Of a DNA stretch of 51,913 nucleotides, positions 1 to 7,813 are shown piece by piece. The notes beneath the pieces are model-generated. The model was not told the DNA's origin. It saw nothing but the letters and a program-made list of their open reading frames with translations, and searched no databases. The DNA lies in NCBI GenBank assembly GCA_021323335.1, contig JAJTCN010000015.1, forward strand, positions 1 through 51,913. Reading direction: 5' to 3'. The translations under genes and the position numbers were made by a program. Each line of letters starts with the position of its first letter. Position 1 is the stretch's first letter. The DNA is from Ramlibacter sp. Lineage in GTDB: Bacteria; Pseudomonadota; Gammaproteobacteria; Burkholderiales; Burkholderiaceae_C.

Positions 1-873
1 ACGCGCTCCGTGGTGCGCCTGGTTCCGGCCAAGCCGTCCCATGGCCAGATGGCCGGACTGCACACGGCGTCCGACGAGCTGGACCTGCGGTCCAGCGTGG
101 CCCTGGTGATCGACCAGGAGACCGGCCAGGTGCTGCTGCGCAAGAACGAATCGGCGGTGCTCCCCATCGCCTCGCTGACCAAGCTGATGACCGGCATGAT
201 CATCAGCGAGGCCAAGCTGCCGATGGACGAGTCCATCACCATCTCGCAGGACGACGTCGATACCGAAAAGCACACCGGCTCGCGCCTGAAGGTCGGCGTC
301 ACGCTGACCCGCGGCGAACTCATGCACCTGTCGCTGATGTCCAGCGAGAACCGGGCGGCGCACGCCCTCGGCCGCACCTACCCGGGCGGCATGTCCGCCT
401 TCGTCGAGGCCATGAACACCAAGGCCAAGCTGCTGGGCATGAAGGACACGCGCTACGTCGAGCCGACGGGCCTGTCCAGCCGCAACCAGTCCAGCGCGCA
501 GGACCTCGCCCAGCTGGTGATGAGCGCTTCGCAAGACCCGATGCTCAGCGAGCTGTCGACGTCGCCCGGCCACGAGGTCACGGTCGGCCGGCGTACGCTG
601 CAATTCAGCAACACCAACCGCCTGGTCAAGAACTCGGCCTGGGACATCACGCTGCAGAAGACCGGCTACATCTCCGAGGCCGGCCAGTGCCTGGTGATGC
701 AGGCCAAGGTGGCGGGCCGCAAGCTGGTGATGGTGTTCCTCGACTCGGCCGGCAAGCTCAGCCGCATCGGCGACGCCGAGCGTGTGCGGCGCTGGGTGGA
801 GACGCAGACGCCTGCCGGCGTGCCGATGCCGACCACGGGCGGCAACACGATGATCCGGCAGGTCAGCAGCTGA
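1..873 (+). CDS. pbpG: D-alanyl-D-alanine endopeptidase (PBP7-like, peptidase S11), 5' truncated by window
   Basis: The reading frame is open to the left edge, so the N-terminus, including any signal peptide, lies outside. The visible 290 codons hold all three penicillin-binding signatures: SLTK with the nucleophile Ser at visible residue 58, S-E-N at 115-117, and KTG at 220. Family members are periplasmic low-molecular-weight PBPs that cut D-Ala-meso-DAP cross-links or C-terminal D-Ala in peptidoglycan. The absence of a C-terminal amphipathic anchor region and the short Pro/Thr/Gly-rich tail fit PbpG rather than DacA/DacC, but the DacA-like alternative cannot be excluded without the N-terminus. 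A strong intrinsic terminator follows directly. Confidence 0.88.
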   Translation, partial: TRSVVRLVPAKPSHGQMAGLHTASDELDLRSSVALVIDQETGQVLLRKNESAVLPIASLTKLMTGMIISEAKLPMDESITISQDDVDTEKHTGSRLKVGVTLTRGELMHLSLMSSENRAAHALGRTYPGGMSAFVEAMNTKAKLLGMKDTRYVEPTGLSSRNQSSAQDLAQLVMSASQDPMLSELSTSPGHEVTVGRRTLQFSNTNRLVKNSAWDITLQKTGYISEAGQCLVMQAKVAGRKLVMVFLDSAGKLSRIGDAERVRRWVETQTPAGVPMPTTGGNTMIRQVSS

Positions 874-896
874 TCCTGCGTCGGTGAAGAAGCAAA

Positions 897-918
897 GCGG
901 CCCATGGGCCGCTTTTTT
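897..918 (+). terminator. Rho-independent terminator of the endopeptidase gene
   Basis: A perfect 16-base palindrome (897-912, gcggcccatgggccgc) is followed by six T (913-918). It begins 24 bases after the stop codon at 871-873. Confidence 0.85.
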
Positions 919-932
919 CATGCGCAGGTTCT

Positions 933-1010
933 GGCGGGGTCGCTGTCGCGAACCCGCCCTACGGGAGATGATCAGCCGGCGTAGGGCGGGTTCGCGACAG
1001 CGACCCCGCC
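933..1010. repeat. REP-like palindromic element, copy 1
   Basis: Two perfectly complementary 31-base arms (933-963 and 980-1010) flank a 16-base loop. The right arm begins CGTAGGGCGGGTTCGCG. The same sequence, less perfectly paired, recurs at 51477-51546. It lies between convergent genes, downstream of an intrinsic terminator that already serves the left gene, and its right end is 5 bases from the stop of the IclR gene. The layout is typical of dispersed REP/BIME elements; no transposase is present nearby. Confidence 0.8.
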
Positions 1011-1015
1011 AACGG

Positions 1016-1813
1016 TCAAGCCGCCAGCCGCTGCGTCGGCGGCTTGTACCCCAGCGCCGTCGAGATTTCGTTCGCGGTGGCCTGGAGCTTCCCCAGCCAG
1101 CTCTCGTCCAGCCGGTCCGCCGGCGCGGAAATCGACAGCCCCGCCACCAGCTTCGACTGGTCGTCGTAGATCCCCGCGGCCATGCAGCGCACGCCGAGCT
1201 CGAGTTCTTCGTTGTCCCGGGAAGTGCCGTACTGGCGCGCCTTGGCCAGCTCGCGCTCCAGCACGGGCAGCTGGGTGATGCTGTTCTTCGTGTGCCCGGC
1301 CAGGCCGGTGCGGGTGGCGTAAGCGCGGACGCGCTGCGCGTCGTCCGCCGCCAGGAACAGCTTGCCGGTGGAGGTGAGGTGCAGCGGCGCCCGGCCGCCG
1401 ATGGCGCGCACCACCTGCATGCCCGAGCGTTCGCTGTACGCGCGCTCCACGTAGACGATCTCGTCGCCTTGCCGCACGCTCAGGTTCACCGGCTGCTGGA
1501 TCTGCTTGTGCAGCTCGCGCATCGGCGCCAGCGCCGCGTCGCGCACGTTCAGCCGCGCCTTCACCAGGTTGCCCAGTTCCAGCAGGCGCATGCCGAGGCG
1601 GTAGCTGCCGGCCTCCGGCCGGTCCACGAAGCGGCCGGTGGCCAGGTCGTTCAGGATGCGGTGCGTGGTGGAGGGGTGCAGGCCGGTCTTCTCGCTGATC
1701 TCCTTCAGCGACACGGCGTCCTCCCGCGAGGCCAGGACGTCGATGAGCGAGAACATGCGCTCGATGACCTGGATGGTCGGAGTGGCGGGGCCCTGGGAGT
1801 CTTTCTTGCGCAT
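1016..1813 (-). CDS. IclR-family transcriptional regulator
   Basis: A 265-residue protein with the standard IclR plan. An N-terminal winged helix-turn-helix (about residues 14-75, with the ISEKTGLHPSTTHRIL recognition region) is followed by an effector-binding domain with the conserved L-T-S-T-G-K-L-F and the E-L-E-L-G-V-R-C-M-A-A stretch near residue 205. IclR proteins are dimeric regulators of small-molecule catabolism. The ligand here is unknown because neither neighbour is a catabolic enzyme. The ATG start (1811-1813) sits inside a pair of nested inverted repeats, which suggests autoregulation. It faces the endopeptidase gene convergently and is followed only by the REP-like element. Confidence 0.9.
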   Translation of the reverse strand: MRKKDSQGPATPTIQVIERMFSLIDVLASREDAVSLKEISEKTGLHPSTTHRILNDLATGRFVDRPEAGSYRLGMRLLELGNLVKARLNVRDAALAPMRELHKQIQQPVNLSVRQGDEIVYVERAYSERSGMQVVRAIGGRAPLHLTSTGKLFLAADDAQRVRAYATRTGLAGHTKNSITQLPVLERELAKARQYGTSRDNEELELGVRCMAAGIYDDQSKLVAGLSISAPADRLDESWLGKLQATANEISTALGYKPPTQRLAA

Positions 1814-1853
1814 GGACGATTACCTCATCGTCCATTTTACCTTGTGAAAATGG
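1812..1853 (-). promoter_or_regulatory. Nested inverted repeats at the IclR gene start (putative operator)
   Basis: ATGGACGAT (1812-1820) and ATCGTCCAT (1827-1835) form a perfect 9-bp inverted repeat that includes the start codon. CCATTTT (1832-1838) and AAAATGG (1847-1853) form a second, overlapping 7-bp repeat just upstream. IclR dimers bind short palindromes at their own promoters, so an autoregulatory operator is the likely reading. This is an inference from sequence only. Confidence 0.45.
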
Positions 1854-1861
1854 CGGGTGGC

Positions 1862-2602
1862 TCAGCGGCCGCCCGGCTTCCATTCGCCGTCGACCAGCAC
1901 CTCGTGGGGATGGAAGTTGGACTTGTAGTTCATCTTCGGGCTCTCGTCGATCCAGTAGCCCAGGTACACGTGCGGCAGTTTCAGCCGCTTCGCCTGGTCG
2001 ATCTGCCACAGCACGCTGTAGGTGCCGTAGCTGGCCGTCGGGTCGGGCTCGTAGAAGGTGTACACCGCCGAGATCCCGTCGTTCAGCACGTCCAGGATGG
2101 AGACCATGCGCAGGGCGCCGGGGCTGCCGTCCGGCAGCTTCTCGCGAAACTCCACCAGCCGCGAGTTCACGCGGCTTTGCAGCAGGAACTGGGTGTACTG
2201 GTCGATGCTGTCGTGGTCCATGCCGCCGCCCGCATGGCGGCCGGTCTGGTAGCGCAGGTACAGGTGGTAGTGCTCGGGCACGAAGCACAGCTTGAGCACG
2301 CGCGCCTGCAGGTTGGCGTGGCGCGTCCACGCCCGGCGCTGGCTGCGACCGGGCTCGAAGCTGTCGACCACCACGCGCAGCGGCACGCAGGCGCGGCAGC
2401 CGTCGCAATAGGGACGGTACGTGAACATCCCGCTGCGCCGGAAGCCGCCGGTGACGAGGTCGGAGTACGCGTCGTTGTGGATCAGGTGGCTGGGCGTCGC
2501 CACCTGCGACCGCGCCTGCCGGCCCGGCAGGTAGCTGCACGGGTAGGGCGCCGTGGCGTAGAACTGCAGCGTCTGGAGCGGAAGGTCCTTGAGGTGCGTC
2601 AC
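1862..2602 (-). CDS. bpt: Aspartate/glutamate leucyltransferase (bacterial R-transferase)
   Basis: 246 residues, the usual family size (about 250). The protein matches the ATE1-like Bpt family: an N-terminal Cys-rich region with [10 protein letters not shown] (about residues 68-77), then the GCN5-like C-terminal part with V-Y-L-G-Y-W-I and S-P-K-M-N-Y-K. It transfers Leu from Leu-tRNA to N-terminal Asp or Glu of proteins in the cytoplasm, making them N-degrons for ClpS/ClpAP. A GTG start at 2600-2602 is chosen because it overlaps the aat stop in a GTGA junction (4 bases). The frame runs open further upstream, but only as an antisense-like shadow inside aat. It is the last gene of a PilZ-aat-bpt set. 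Confidence 0.9.
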   Translation of the reverse strand: MTHLKDLPLQTLQFYATAPYPCSYLPGRQARSQVATPSHLIHNDAYSDLVTGGFRRSGMFTYRPYCDGCRACVPLRVVVDSFEPGRSQRRAWTRHANLQARVLKLCFVPEHYHLYLRYQTGRHAGGGMDHDSIDQYTQFLLQSRVNSRLVEFREKLPDGSPGALRMVSILDVLNDGISAVYTFYEPDPTASYGTYSVLWQIDQAKRLKLPHVYLGYWIDESPKMNYKSNFHPHEVLVDGEWKPGGR

Positions 2603-3345
2603 GCGGATGTGGGATGCAGCAGGAGTGAATTCCAGTATACGGGTTCGAATTGCCAGCGCGCGGATTCGTGCTGCCGCTCGCGCGCCACTTGTTGCACAAA
2701 TTCCGCCCTGGCGATCTCGCGCGCGCCGAGCGAGGCGAGGTGGCGGGTGTTCTGCTGGCAGTCGATCATGCGCACCCCCGCCTGCCGGCACCACGCCACC
2801 AGCGCGGCCAGGGCGATCTTGGAGGCGTCGGGGACCCGCGTGAACATCGACTCGCCGAACACGGCGCGGCCGATCACCACGCAGTACAGGCCGCCGGCCA
2901 GGCGGCCGTCGATCCAGGTCTCCACGCTGTGCGCGTAGCCGGCCCGGTGGAAGGCGCGGTAGGCCGACACCATGGCCGGCACGATCCAGGTGCCGCTCTG
3001 GCCCGGGCGTTCGCTGCCGGCGCAGGCGGCGATCACGGCGTCGAAGTCGCCGTCGAAGCGGATCTCGCAGCGCGGGTTCGCGGCGAAGCGCGCGACGGTC
3101 TTGCGCAGCGAGCGGTGCAGCCTGAATTCGTCGGTGAACAGCACCATGCGGGGATCGGTGCTCCACCACAGGATGGGCTGTCCTTCGCTGAACCACGGGA
3201 AGATGCCGCCGGCATAGGCACGCTGCAGGCTGTCGACGTCGAGGGCGCCGCCAGCCGCCAGCAGGCCGGGCGCCGGCTGCTGGTCGTCCCAGGCGCGGGA
3301 CGGATCGGGGAACGGGTCGCCGGGTTCAAGCCAGGGAAGATGCAT
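2599..3345 (-). CDS. aat: Leucyl/phenylalanyl-tRNA-protein transferase
   Basis: 248 residues with the family's N-terminal W-L-x-P-x-x-x-F-P-D-P motif, then G-L-L-A-A-G-G-x-L, A-Y-x-x-G-I-F-P-W-F, and W-W-S-T-D-P-R. The core G-E-S-M-F and D-C-Q-x-x-x-x-H-L-x-S-L-G-A motifs follow. It adds Leu or Phe to proteins bearing N-terminal Arg or Lys, completing the other branch of the bacterial N-end rule. The ATG is at 3343-3345, and its stop overlaps the bpt start by 4 bases, so translation is probably coupled. A PilZ gene lies 55 bases upstream on the same strand. Confidence 0.95.
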   Translation of the reverse strand: MHLPWLEPGDPFPDPSRAWDDQQPAPGLLAAGGALDVDSLQRAYAGGIFPWFSEGQPILWWSTDPRMVLFTDEFRLHRSLRKTVARFAANPRCEIRFDGDFDAVIAACAGSERPGQSGTWIVPAMVSAYRAFHRAGYAHSVETWIDGRLAGGLYCVVIGRAVFGESMFTRVPDASKIALAALVAWCRQAGVRMIDCQQNTRHLASLGAREIARAEFVQQVARERQHESARWQFEPVYWNSLLLHPTSA

Positions 3346-3400
3346 CGTGGACGGCTGCGGTGCGCAGGCCCATTGTGCCGTGCACCGTCCAGCGCGTCCC

Positions 3401-3772
3401 TCAGCCGACGCGGCGCAAGGGCCGCGGCGCGTTGTCGGGTCCGCCTTCCGGCATGCCCCGCACCTCCGTCTGCGGCAGCAACCGGGCCCCGACGGTGAAG
3501 GACGCTCCCGTGGGCTGGACGCGGACCACCTCCGCCTGGCAGCGCAGCGGGTAATGGTGGCCGTCGAGGATGTACTCGATGACGACGTCGATGCGGGCGC
3601 CGATTGCGTAGTCGCGGTCCGCCACGAAGCTCAGCCCGCTGGTGCTGAGGTCCCGGGTGGTGCCTTCCTCGCCGTCCACCCGCACGGGCATGGCGGCGAC
3701 GTAGCGGTCGGAGGACCGACGCTCGTCGCGGCGCTGGATCGGAACCTGGATGGTGATGCCATTCGGCTGCAT
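3401..3772 (-). CDS. PilZ-domain protein (putative c-di-GMP effector)
   Basis: A 123-residue single-domain protein. The c-di-GMP-binding signatures are both present: R-S-S-D-R (RxxxR) near residue 20 and D-L-S-T-S-G (DxSxxG) near residue 42, followed by the beta-barrel with the Y-P-L-R-C-x-A-x-V segment. The ATG at 3770-3772 is chosen because GAGGAG lies 8 bases upstream. An in-frame start further upstream (3859) would add a low-complexity Arg-rich leader. The C-terminus is an unusual Pro/Arg-rich tail. No output domain is fused, so it probably acts by protein-protein contact. Whether it is functionally linked to aat-bpt is unknown. Confidence 0.85.
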   Translation of the reverse strand: MQPNGITIQVPIQRRDERRSSDRYVAAMPVRVDGEEGTTRDLSTSGLSFVADRDYAIGARIDVVIEYILDGHHYPLRCQAEVVRVQPTGASFTVGARLLPQTEVRGMPEGGPDNAPRPLRRVG

Positions 3773-3881
3773 GGGGTGCTCCTCGCGCCCCACCCTAGCG
3801 CTGGGCCTGGGACGTCGTGTAGTCCCGCGCCGCTGGGCGCCGTCGGACGATGCGGGCAAGCCACGTATTCCCTCGTTCGCC

Positions 3882-3914
3882 TAGGGGAACTCCCTAAACC
3901 GGCAATAGTGCCGG
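3882..3914. promoter_or_regulatory. Two inverted repeats upstream of the orphan binding-protein gene
   Basis: TAGGG (3882-3886) and CCCTA (3892-3896) form an IR with a 5-base spacer, like binding sites of LuxR/NarL-type response regulators. CCGGCA (3899-3904) and TGCCGG (3909-3914) form a second IR. Both lie directly upstream of the predicted -35 at 3934. The regulator family is inferred from motif shape alone. Confidence 0.4.
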
Positions 3915-3933
3915 GTTACCCTCTGCCCGACAC

Positions 3934-3962
3934 TTGCCAGCGCGACATTGCGCATGTAACTT
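3934..3962 (+). promoter_or_regulatory. Predicted sigma70 promoter of the orphan binding-protein gene
   Basis: TTGCCA (3934-3939) and TAACTT (3957-3962) are separated by 17 bases. The start codon is 27 bases downstream, with a strong ribosome site (GGAGGAG) in between. Confidence 0.5.
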
Positions 3963-3988
3963 TGTGTAATCACCACGGAGGAGCATCC

Positions 3989-5251
3989 ATGAGGCACCCG
4001 GCACTCCTTGCAGCGCTTGTCGCAGCGACACTCGCCATCCCGTCCTGGGCGCAGGACTTCGCCAAGCCGATCCGCGTCGGCCTCATCTTCCCGTTGTCCG
4101 GCGGCTCGGCGGACATGGGCAACAGCGCCCGCGTCGGGGCGCAGGTGGCCGTGGACGAAATCAACCAGGTCGGCGGCTACCTCGGACGCAAGTTCGAACT
4201 GGTGATCCGCGACGACAAGGCCGACAACGACACCGGACTCGCCCACGCCAGGGAACTGGTCGAGAAGGAGAAGGTGAACTTCACCATCGGCTTCTGCAAC
4301 ACCGGCGTGGCGATGAAGGCGCTGGACGTGTTCCAGGCCAACAAGAGCGTGCTCATGGTCACCTGCGCCACGGGCACGGTGCTCACCGCCAAGTACCCGC
4401 CGGCCGAAAGCTACATCTTCCGCACCTCGGCACGCGACTCGCTGCAGACGCAGTTCCTGGTGGACGAGATCGTCAAGCGCGGCCTGTCGAAGGTGGCGCT
4501 GCTGGTGGACACCACCGGCTACGGCGACGCCGGCCTCAAGGACCTGGAGGCCGCGCTCGCGCGTGCCAAGCTGAAGCCCCAGGCGGTGGTGCGCTTCAAG
4601 GTCGGCGTGAAGAGCCTGGACGAGGAGATGCAGCAACTGAAAGCCAGTGGCGCGGACGCCCTGATCGGTTGGACGGTGGGCCCGGAAGAAGGCGTCATCT
4701 CCGCCAGCCGCGCGGCGGTGGGCTGGAAGGTGCCGCAGTTCGGTCCCTGGGGCCTGTCGCACGCATCCGCCTTCACGGTGTCGGGCGGCAAGGTGGACGG
4801 GACGATGATGGTGCAGACGGTGCTGCCGAACATCTTCATGGAGCGCAACAGCACCTTCCTGCGCAACTACGCCAAGATCAGCAAGGAAGCGCCGATCGGC
4901 TCGATGATGTCGGCCGCGCAGACCTACGATGCCGTCTACCTCATGTTGCGCGCCATGTTCGACTCCAAGGGGGACCTGAGCAGCGCGGGCCTGAAGAAGG
5001 CGCTGGAGAATCCCAGCGGCACCTACCGCGGCGTCGTGACGACCTACGAGCGCGCGTTCTCGCCGACCGACCATGACGCCATCTCCGCCAACATGCTGTG
5101 GCTGGGCACGTGGAAGAACAACGAGCGCGCCTATGCGTACAAGGACGACGAGCGCAAGGCCAGCATCATCCGGCGCAAGGAAGTCGCGCCGATGGTGGCT
5201 CCGGCTGCGGCCCCGGCTCCGGCGGTCGCCGCCGCCGCCGCGAAGAAGTAA
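3989..5251 (+). CDS. ABC transporter substrate-binding protein, branched-chain amino acid (LIV) type, orphan
   Basis: 420 residues. The signal peptide is clear: basic MRH, a hydrophobic Ala/Leu core, and a predicted cut in S-W-A/Q-D near residue 20. The mature part begins I-R-V-G-L-I-F-P-L-S-G, the type I periplasmic binding protein (Peripla_BP_6) entry strand, and continues with the family's D-D-K-A-D and A-Q-T-Y-D-A-V-Y-L motifs. ATG 3989 follows GGAGGAG at 6 bases. No permease or ATPase gene is adjacent, so it either shares a transporter elsewhere or acts as a sensor partner. The C-terminus carries an odd Ala/Pro-rich tail of about 20 residues ending in Lys-Lys. Ligand not predictable from sequence. 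Confidence 0.88.
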   Translation: MRHPALLAALVAATLAIPSWAQDFAKPIRVGLIFPLSGGSADMGNSARVGAQVAVDEINQVGGYLGRKFELVIRDDKADNDTGLAHARELVEKEKVNFTIGFCNTGVAMKALDVFQANKSVLMVTCATGTVLTAKYPPAESYIFRTSARDSLQTQFLVDEIVKRGLSKVALLVDTTGYGDAGLKDLEAALARAKLKPQAVVRFKVGVKSLDEEMQQLKASGADALIGWTVGPEEGVISASRAAVGWKVPQFGPWGLSHASAFTVSGGKVDGTMMVQTVLPNIFMERNSTFLRNYAKISKEAPIGSMMSAAQTYDAVYLMLRAMFDSKGDLSSAGLKKALENPSGTYRGVVTTYERAFSPTDHDAISANMLWLGTWKNNERAYAYKDDERKASIIRRKEVAPMVAPAAAPAPAVAAAAAKK

Positions 5252-5269
5252 GTCGCCCTCCCGACGACA

Positions 5270-5299
5270 AGGCCCGCGGCACCCGCCGCGGGCCTTTTT
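5270..5299 (+). terminator. Rho-independent terminator after the orphan binding-protein gene
   Basis: AGGCCCGCGG (5270-5279) pairs perfectly with CCGCGGGCCT (5286-5295); the T tract runs from 5295 to 5299. It separates this gene from the P-type ATPase. Confidence 0.88.
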
Positions 5300-5335
5300 C
5301 CTGGGGGACCGGGAGCGCCCCTGCACAATGACCGC

Positions 5336-7783
5336 ATGAGCCAGCGCCCCGTTTCTGCCGACAGGCTGCCCGCCTGGGGCACGACGGGGCTGCAAGCCGG
5401 CCAGGTCGAGAAGCAGCGCGCTTTCGGCTCCAACGACATCGTGCCGGTCGAGGCCACCCGCTGGCGGGTCGTCGCGCGCGACACGGCGCGGGATCCGATG
5501 CTGTGGTTCCTGGTGCTGACGGCAGGATTGTTCGGCCTGCTCGGGCAGGTCGGCGAGGCCCTGACTCTGCTCGTGGCCATCGCGCCGCTGGTGGGCATGG
5601 ACGCGTACCTGCACCGGCGCACGGCGGCGTCGTCCGCGGGGCTGGCGAGTCGCCTGGCCAGTTCGGCGCGGGTGCTGCGCGACGGCCGATGGCAGGACAT
5701 CCCTTCCCGTGAACTGGTTCCCGGCGACCTGGCCGAGGTCAGGCCCGGGGAGTACTTCCCCGCCGACGGCCTGCTCGTGTCCGGCGATGGGCTCCAGGCC
5801 GACGAATCGAGCCTGACCGGCGAGTCGTTCCCGGTGGCCAAGCTTTGCCTCGAACCCGATCCGTCGCCGCCCACCGGCGCCGCCGGGGAACATTGGGGCG
5901 TGGCGGGCACGCGCCTGCTGACCGGCAAGGCCTGGCTGCGCATCGTCTGGATCGGCAGCGAGACCCGTTACGGGGAGATCGTCCATTCCGCCACGCAGGG
6001 CAGCCACGCCGCCACCCCGCTGCAGCAGGCGATCCGCCAACTCGTGGCCGTGCTGCTGGGCGTGGCCATCTTCATGTGCATCGTCCTCGCCGCCATCCGG
6101 CTGTGGCACGGCCACGGCTGGATCGATGCCCTGCTCGGGGCGGTGACGCTGGCCGTGGCCGCGTTGCCCGAGGAGTTTCCGGTCGTCTATACCTTCTTCC
6201 TCGGCGCCGGCGTGTTCCGCCTGGCGCGCAGGAAAGCGCTGGTGCGACGTGCGGTGGCCGTGGAGAACATCGGCCGCGTCACCTGCATCGTGTCCGACAA
6301 GACCGGCACCATCACCGCCGGCGTCCTGGTGCTGGCGCACCGCGTGCCGGCGCAGGGCGAGGACGAAGCCTCGGTACTGCAGGTGGCGACTTTCGCCGCC
6401 CGGCCCGACAGCGGCGACCCGCTCGACGAAGCGCTGCACGGCGCGGCCGGGCCGCTGCCCGAAGCGACGAAGCTGTCCGACTTTCCGTTCACCGAGGCCC
6501 GGCGGCGCGAGACTGCGACCTGGCGCCTGGCGGATGGGGCAGCGAGCGCCTTCACCAAGGGCGCACCCGAAACCGTGCTGGCTGCCTGCGACATGGCGCA
6601 GGCCGACCGGGCGGACTGGCTCGCCCGCGTGCAGGAGTACGGCCGGTCGGGGCACAAGGTCATCGCCTGCGCACGGCGTGGATTGCCGCCCGGTTCATCC
6701 ATCGGCGAAGAGCCCGCGCAGGGATTCCGCTTCATCGGTCTGCTGGCGTTCGAAGACCCGGTGCGTGACGGAGTGCGCGAGGCCATCGCCGAGTGCATGG
6801 CCGCGGGCATGCGCGTCATCATGGTCACCGGGGACCATCCCGCCACCGCCGCGGCGATCGCCCGCGACATCGGCCTGGATGGGAGGGCCGTGGCCCTGGC
6901 ACCGGACGAGGATGCCGGCACCGTGGCCGCCGATCGAGGCATCCACGTGGTGGCGCGCGCGACGCCGGCGCAGAAGCTCATGCTGGTCCAGGCGCTGCAG
7001 GCCCAGGGCGAGCTGGTCGCCGTCACCGGGGACGGCGTCAACGACGTGCCCGCGCTGCGCCTGGCGGACATCGGCGTGGCCATGGGGGAGCGCGGCACGC
7101 GCAGCGCCCGGGAGGTGGCGCCGATGGTGCTGCTGGACGACAACTTCAGGACGATCGTCGACGCCGTGGCGGAAGGCCGCCAGCTGTTCCAGAACCTGCG
7201 GCTGGCCTTCGCCTACCTGCTGCTCGTGCACATCCCGCTGGTCATCGGGGCGGCCGCCATCCCGCTGATGGACTTGCCCCTGCTGTTCCTGCCGATCCAC
7301 ATCGTGTGGCTGGAGCTCGTCATCCACCCGACGGCCATGCTGGCCTTCCAGGACCTGCCGGCCGCGGGGCCGCTCGCGCGGGTGAAGCGCGGGCGCCGCG
7401 CACGTTTCTTTTCGACGGGTGCGTGGTGGGGGATCGGCGTCGCGGGAGGACTGGTGAGCGTCGCCGTGGTCTGGAGCTACCTGCATGCACTCGGTGGCGA
7501 CCAGGATGTCGAACATGCGCGCGCGATGGCGCTGGCGATGCTGCTGGTGACCAGCGCGGGCATCACCACGGGCCTGACGAAGCTGCGGCAGCCGGCCGCT
7601 CGCTGGCTCGCCGCCGGCACGCTCGCGTCGCTGGTCCTGATGGTCCAGGCGCCGATGCTCAGCCGCCTGTTGAACCTGCGGCCGCTGCATGCCGGCGACT
7701 GGGCGCTGGTGGCCCTGGCCTTTGCGGTGGTGGTCCTGCTGGCGGCGGCCCTGGGATCGCGGCTGAAGCAGGAGCCCGGGTGA
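5336..7783 (+). CDS. Cation-translocating P-type ATPase (P2-like, specificity unknown)
   Basis: 815 residues with all P-type landmarks: T-G-E-S actuator loop (about 162-165), D-K-T-G-T phosphorylation site (about 321-325), T-K-G-A-P-E nucleotide-binding motif, T-G-D-H-P and T-G-D-G-V-N-D hinge. The topology fits about ten membrane helices: M1-M2 at residues 55-95, M3-M4 around 232-290, and a C-terminal bundle after 615. The M4 motif is A-L-P-E-E-F-P rather than the PEGLP of calcium pumps, and M6 reads W-L-E-L-V-I-H-P, without the usual Asn/Asp ligands, so I do not name an ion. No clear Shine-Dalgarno site precedes the ATG. A three-codon ORF (5328-5339) overlaps the start as ATGA. Confidence 0.88.
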   Translation: MSQRPVSADRLPAWGTTGLQAGQVEKQRAFGSNDIVPVEATRWRVVARDTARDPMLWFLVLTAGLFGLLGQVGEALTLLVAIAPLVGMDAYLHRRTAASSAGLASRLASSARVLRDGRWQDIPSRELVPGDLAEVRPGEYFPADGLLVSGDGLQADESSLTGESFPVAKLCLEPDPSPPTGAAGEHWGVAGTRLLTGKAWLRIVWIGSETRYGEIVHSATQGSHAATPLQQAIRQLVAVLLGVAIFMCIVLAAIRLWHGHGWIDALLGAVTLAVAALPEEFPVVYTFFLGAGVFRLARRKALVRRAVAVENIGRVTCIVSDKTGTITAGVLVLAHRVPAQGEDEASVLQVATFAARPDSGDPLDEALHGAAGPLPEATKLSDFPFTEARRRETATWRLADGAASAFTKGAPETVLAACDMAQADRADWLARVQEYGRSGHKVIACARRGLPPGSSIGEEPAQGFRFIGLLAFEDPVRDGVREAIAECMAAGMRVIMVTGDHPATAAAIARDIGLDGRAVALAPDEDAGTVAADRGIHVVARATPAQKLMLVQALQAQGELVAVTGDGVNDVPALRLADIGVAMGERGTRSAREVAPMVLLDDNFRTIVDAVAEGRQLFQNLRLAFAYLLLVHIPLVIGAAAIPLMDLPLLFLPIHIVWLELVIHPTAMLAFQDLPAAGPLARVKRGRRARFFSTGAWWGIGVAGGLVSVAVVWSYLHALGGDQDVEHARAMALAMLLVTSAGITTGLTKLRQPAARWLAAGTLASLVLMVQAPMLSRLLNLRPLHAGDWALVALAFAVVVLLAAALGSRLKQEPG

Positions 7784-7813
7784 ACCGGGGAGCCGCCGAG
7801 CCGCTCCGCCTGC

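Noticed and set aside
2603-3196. Upstream in-frame extension of bpt
   Set aside because: It overlaps aat in another frame and is Arg-rich. The GTG in the GTGA overlap gives a normal 246-residue protein.
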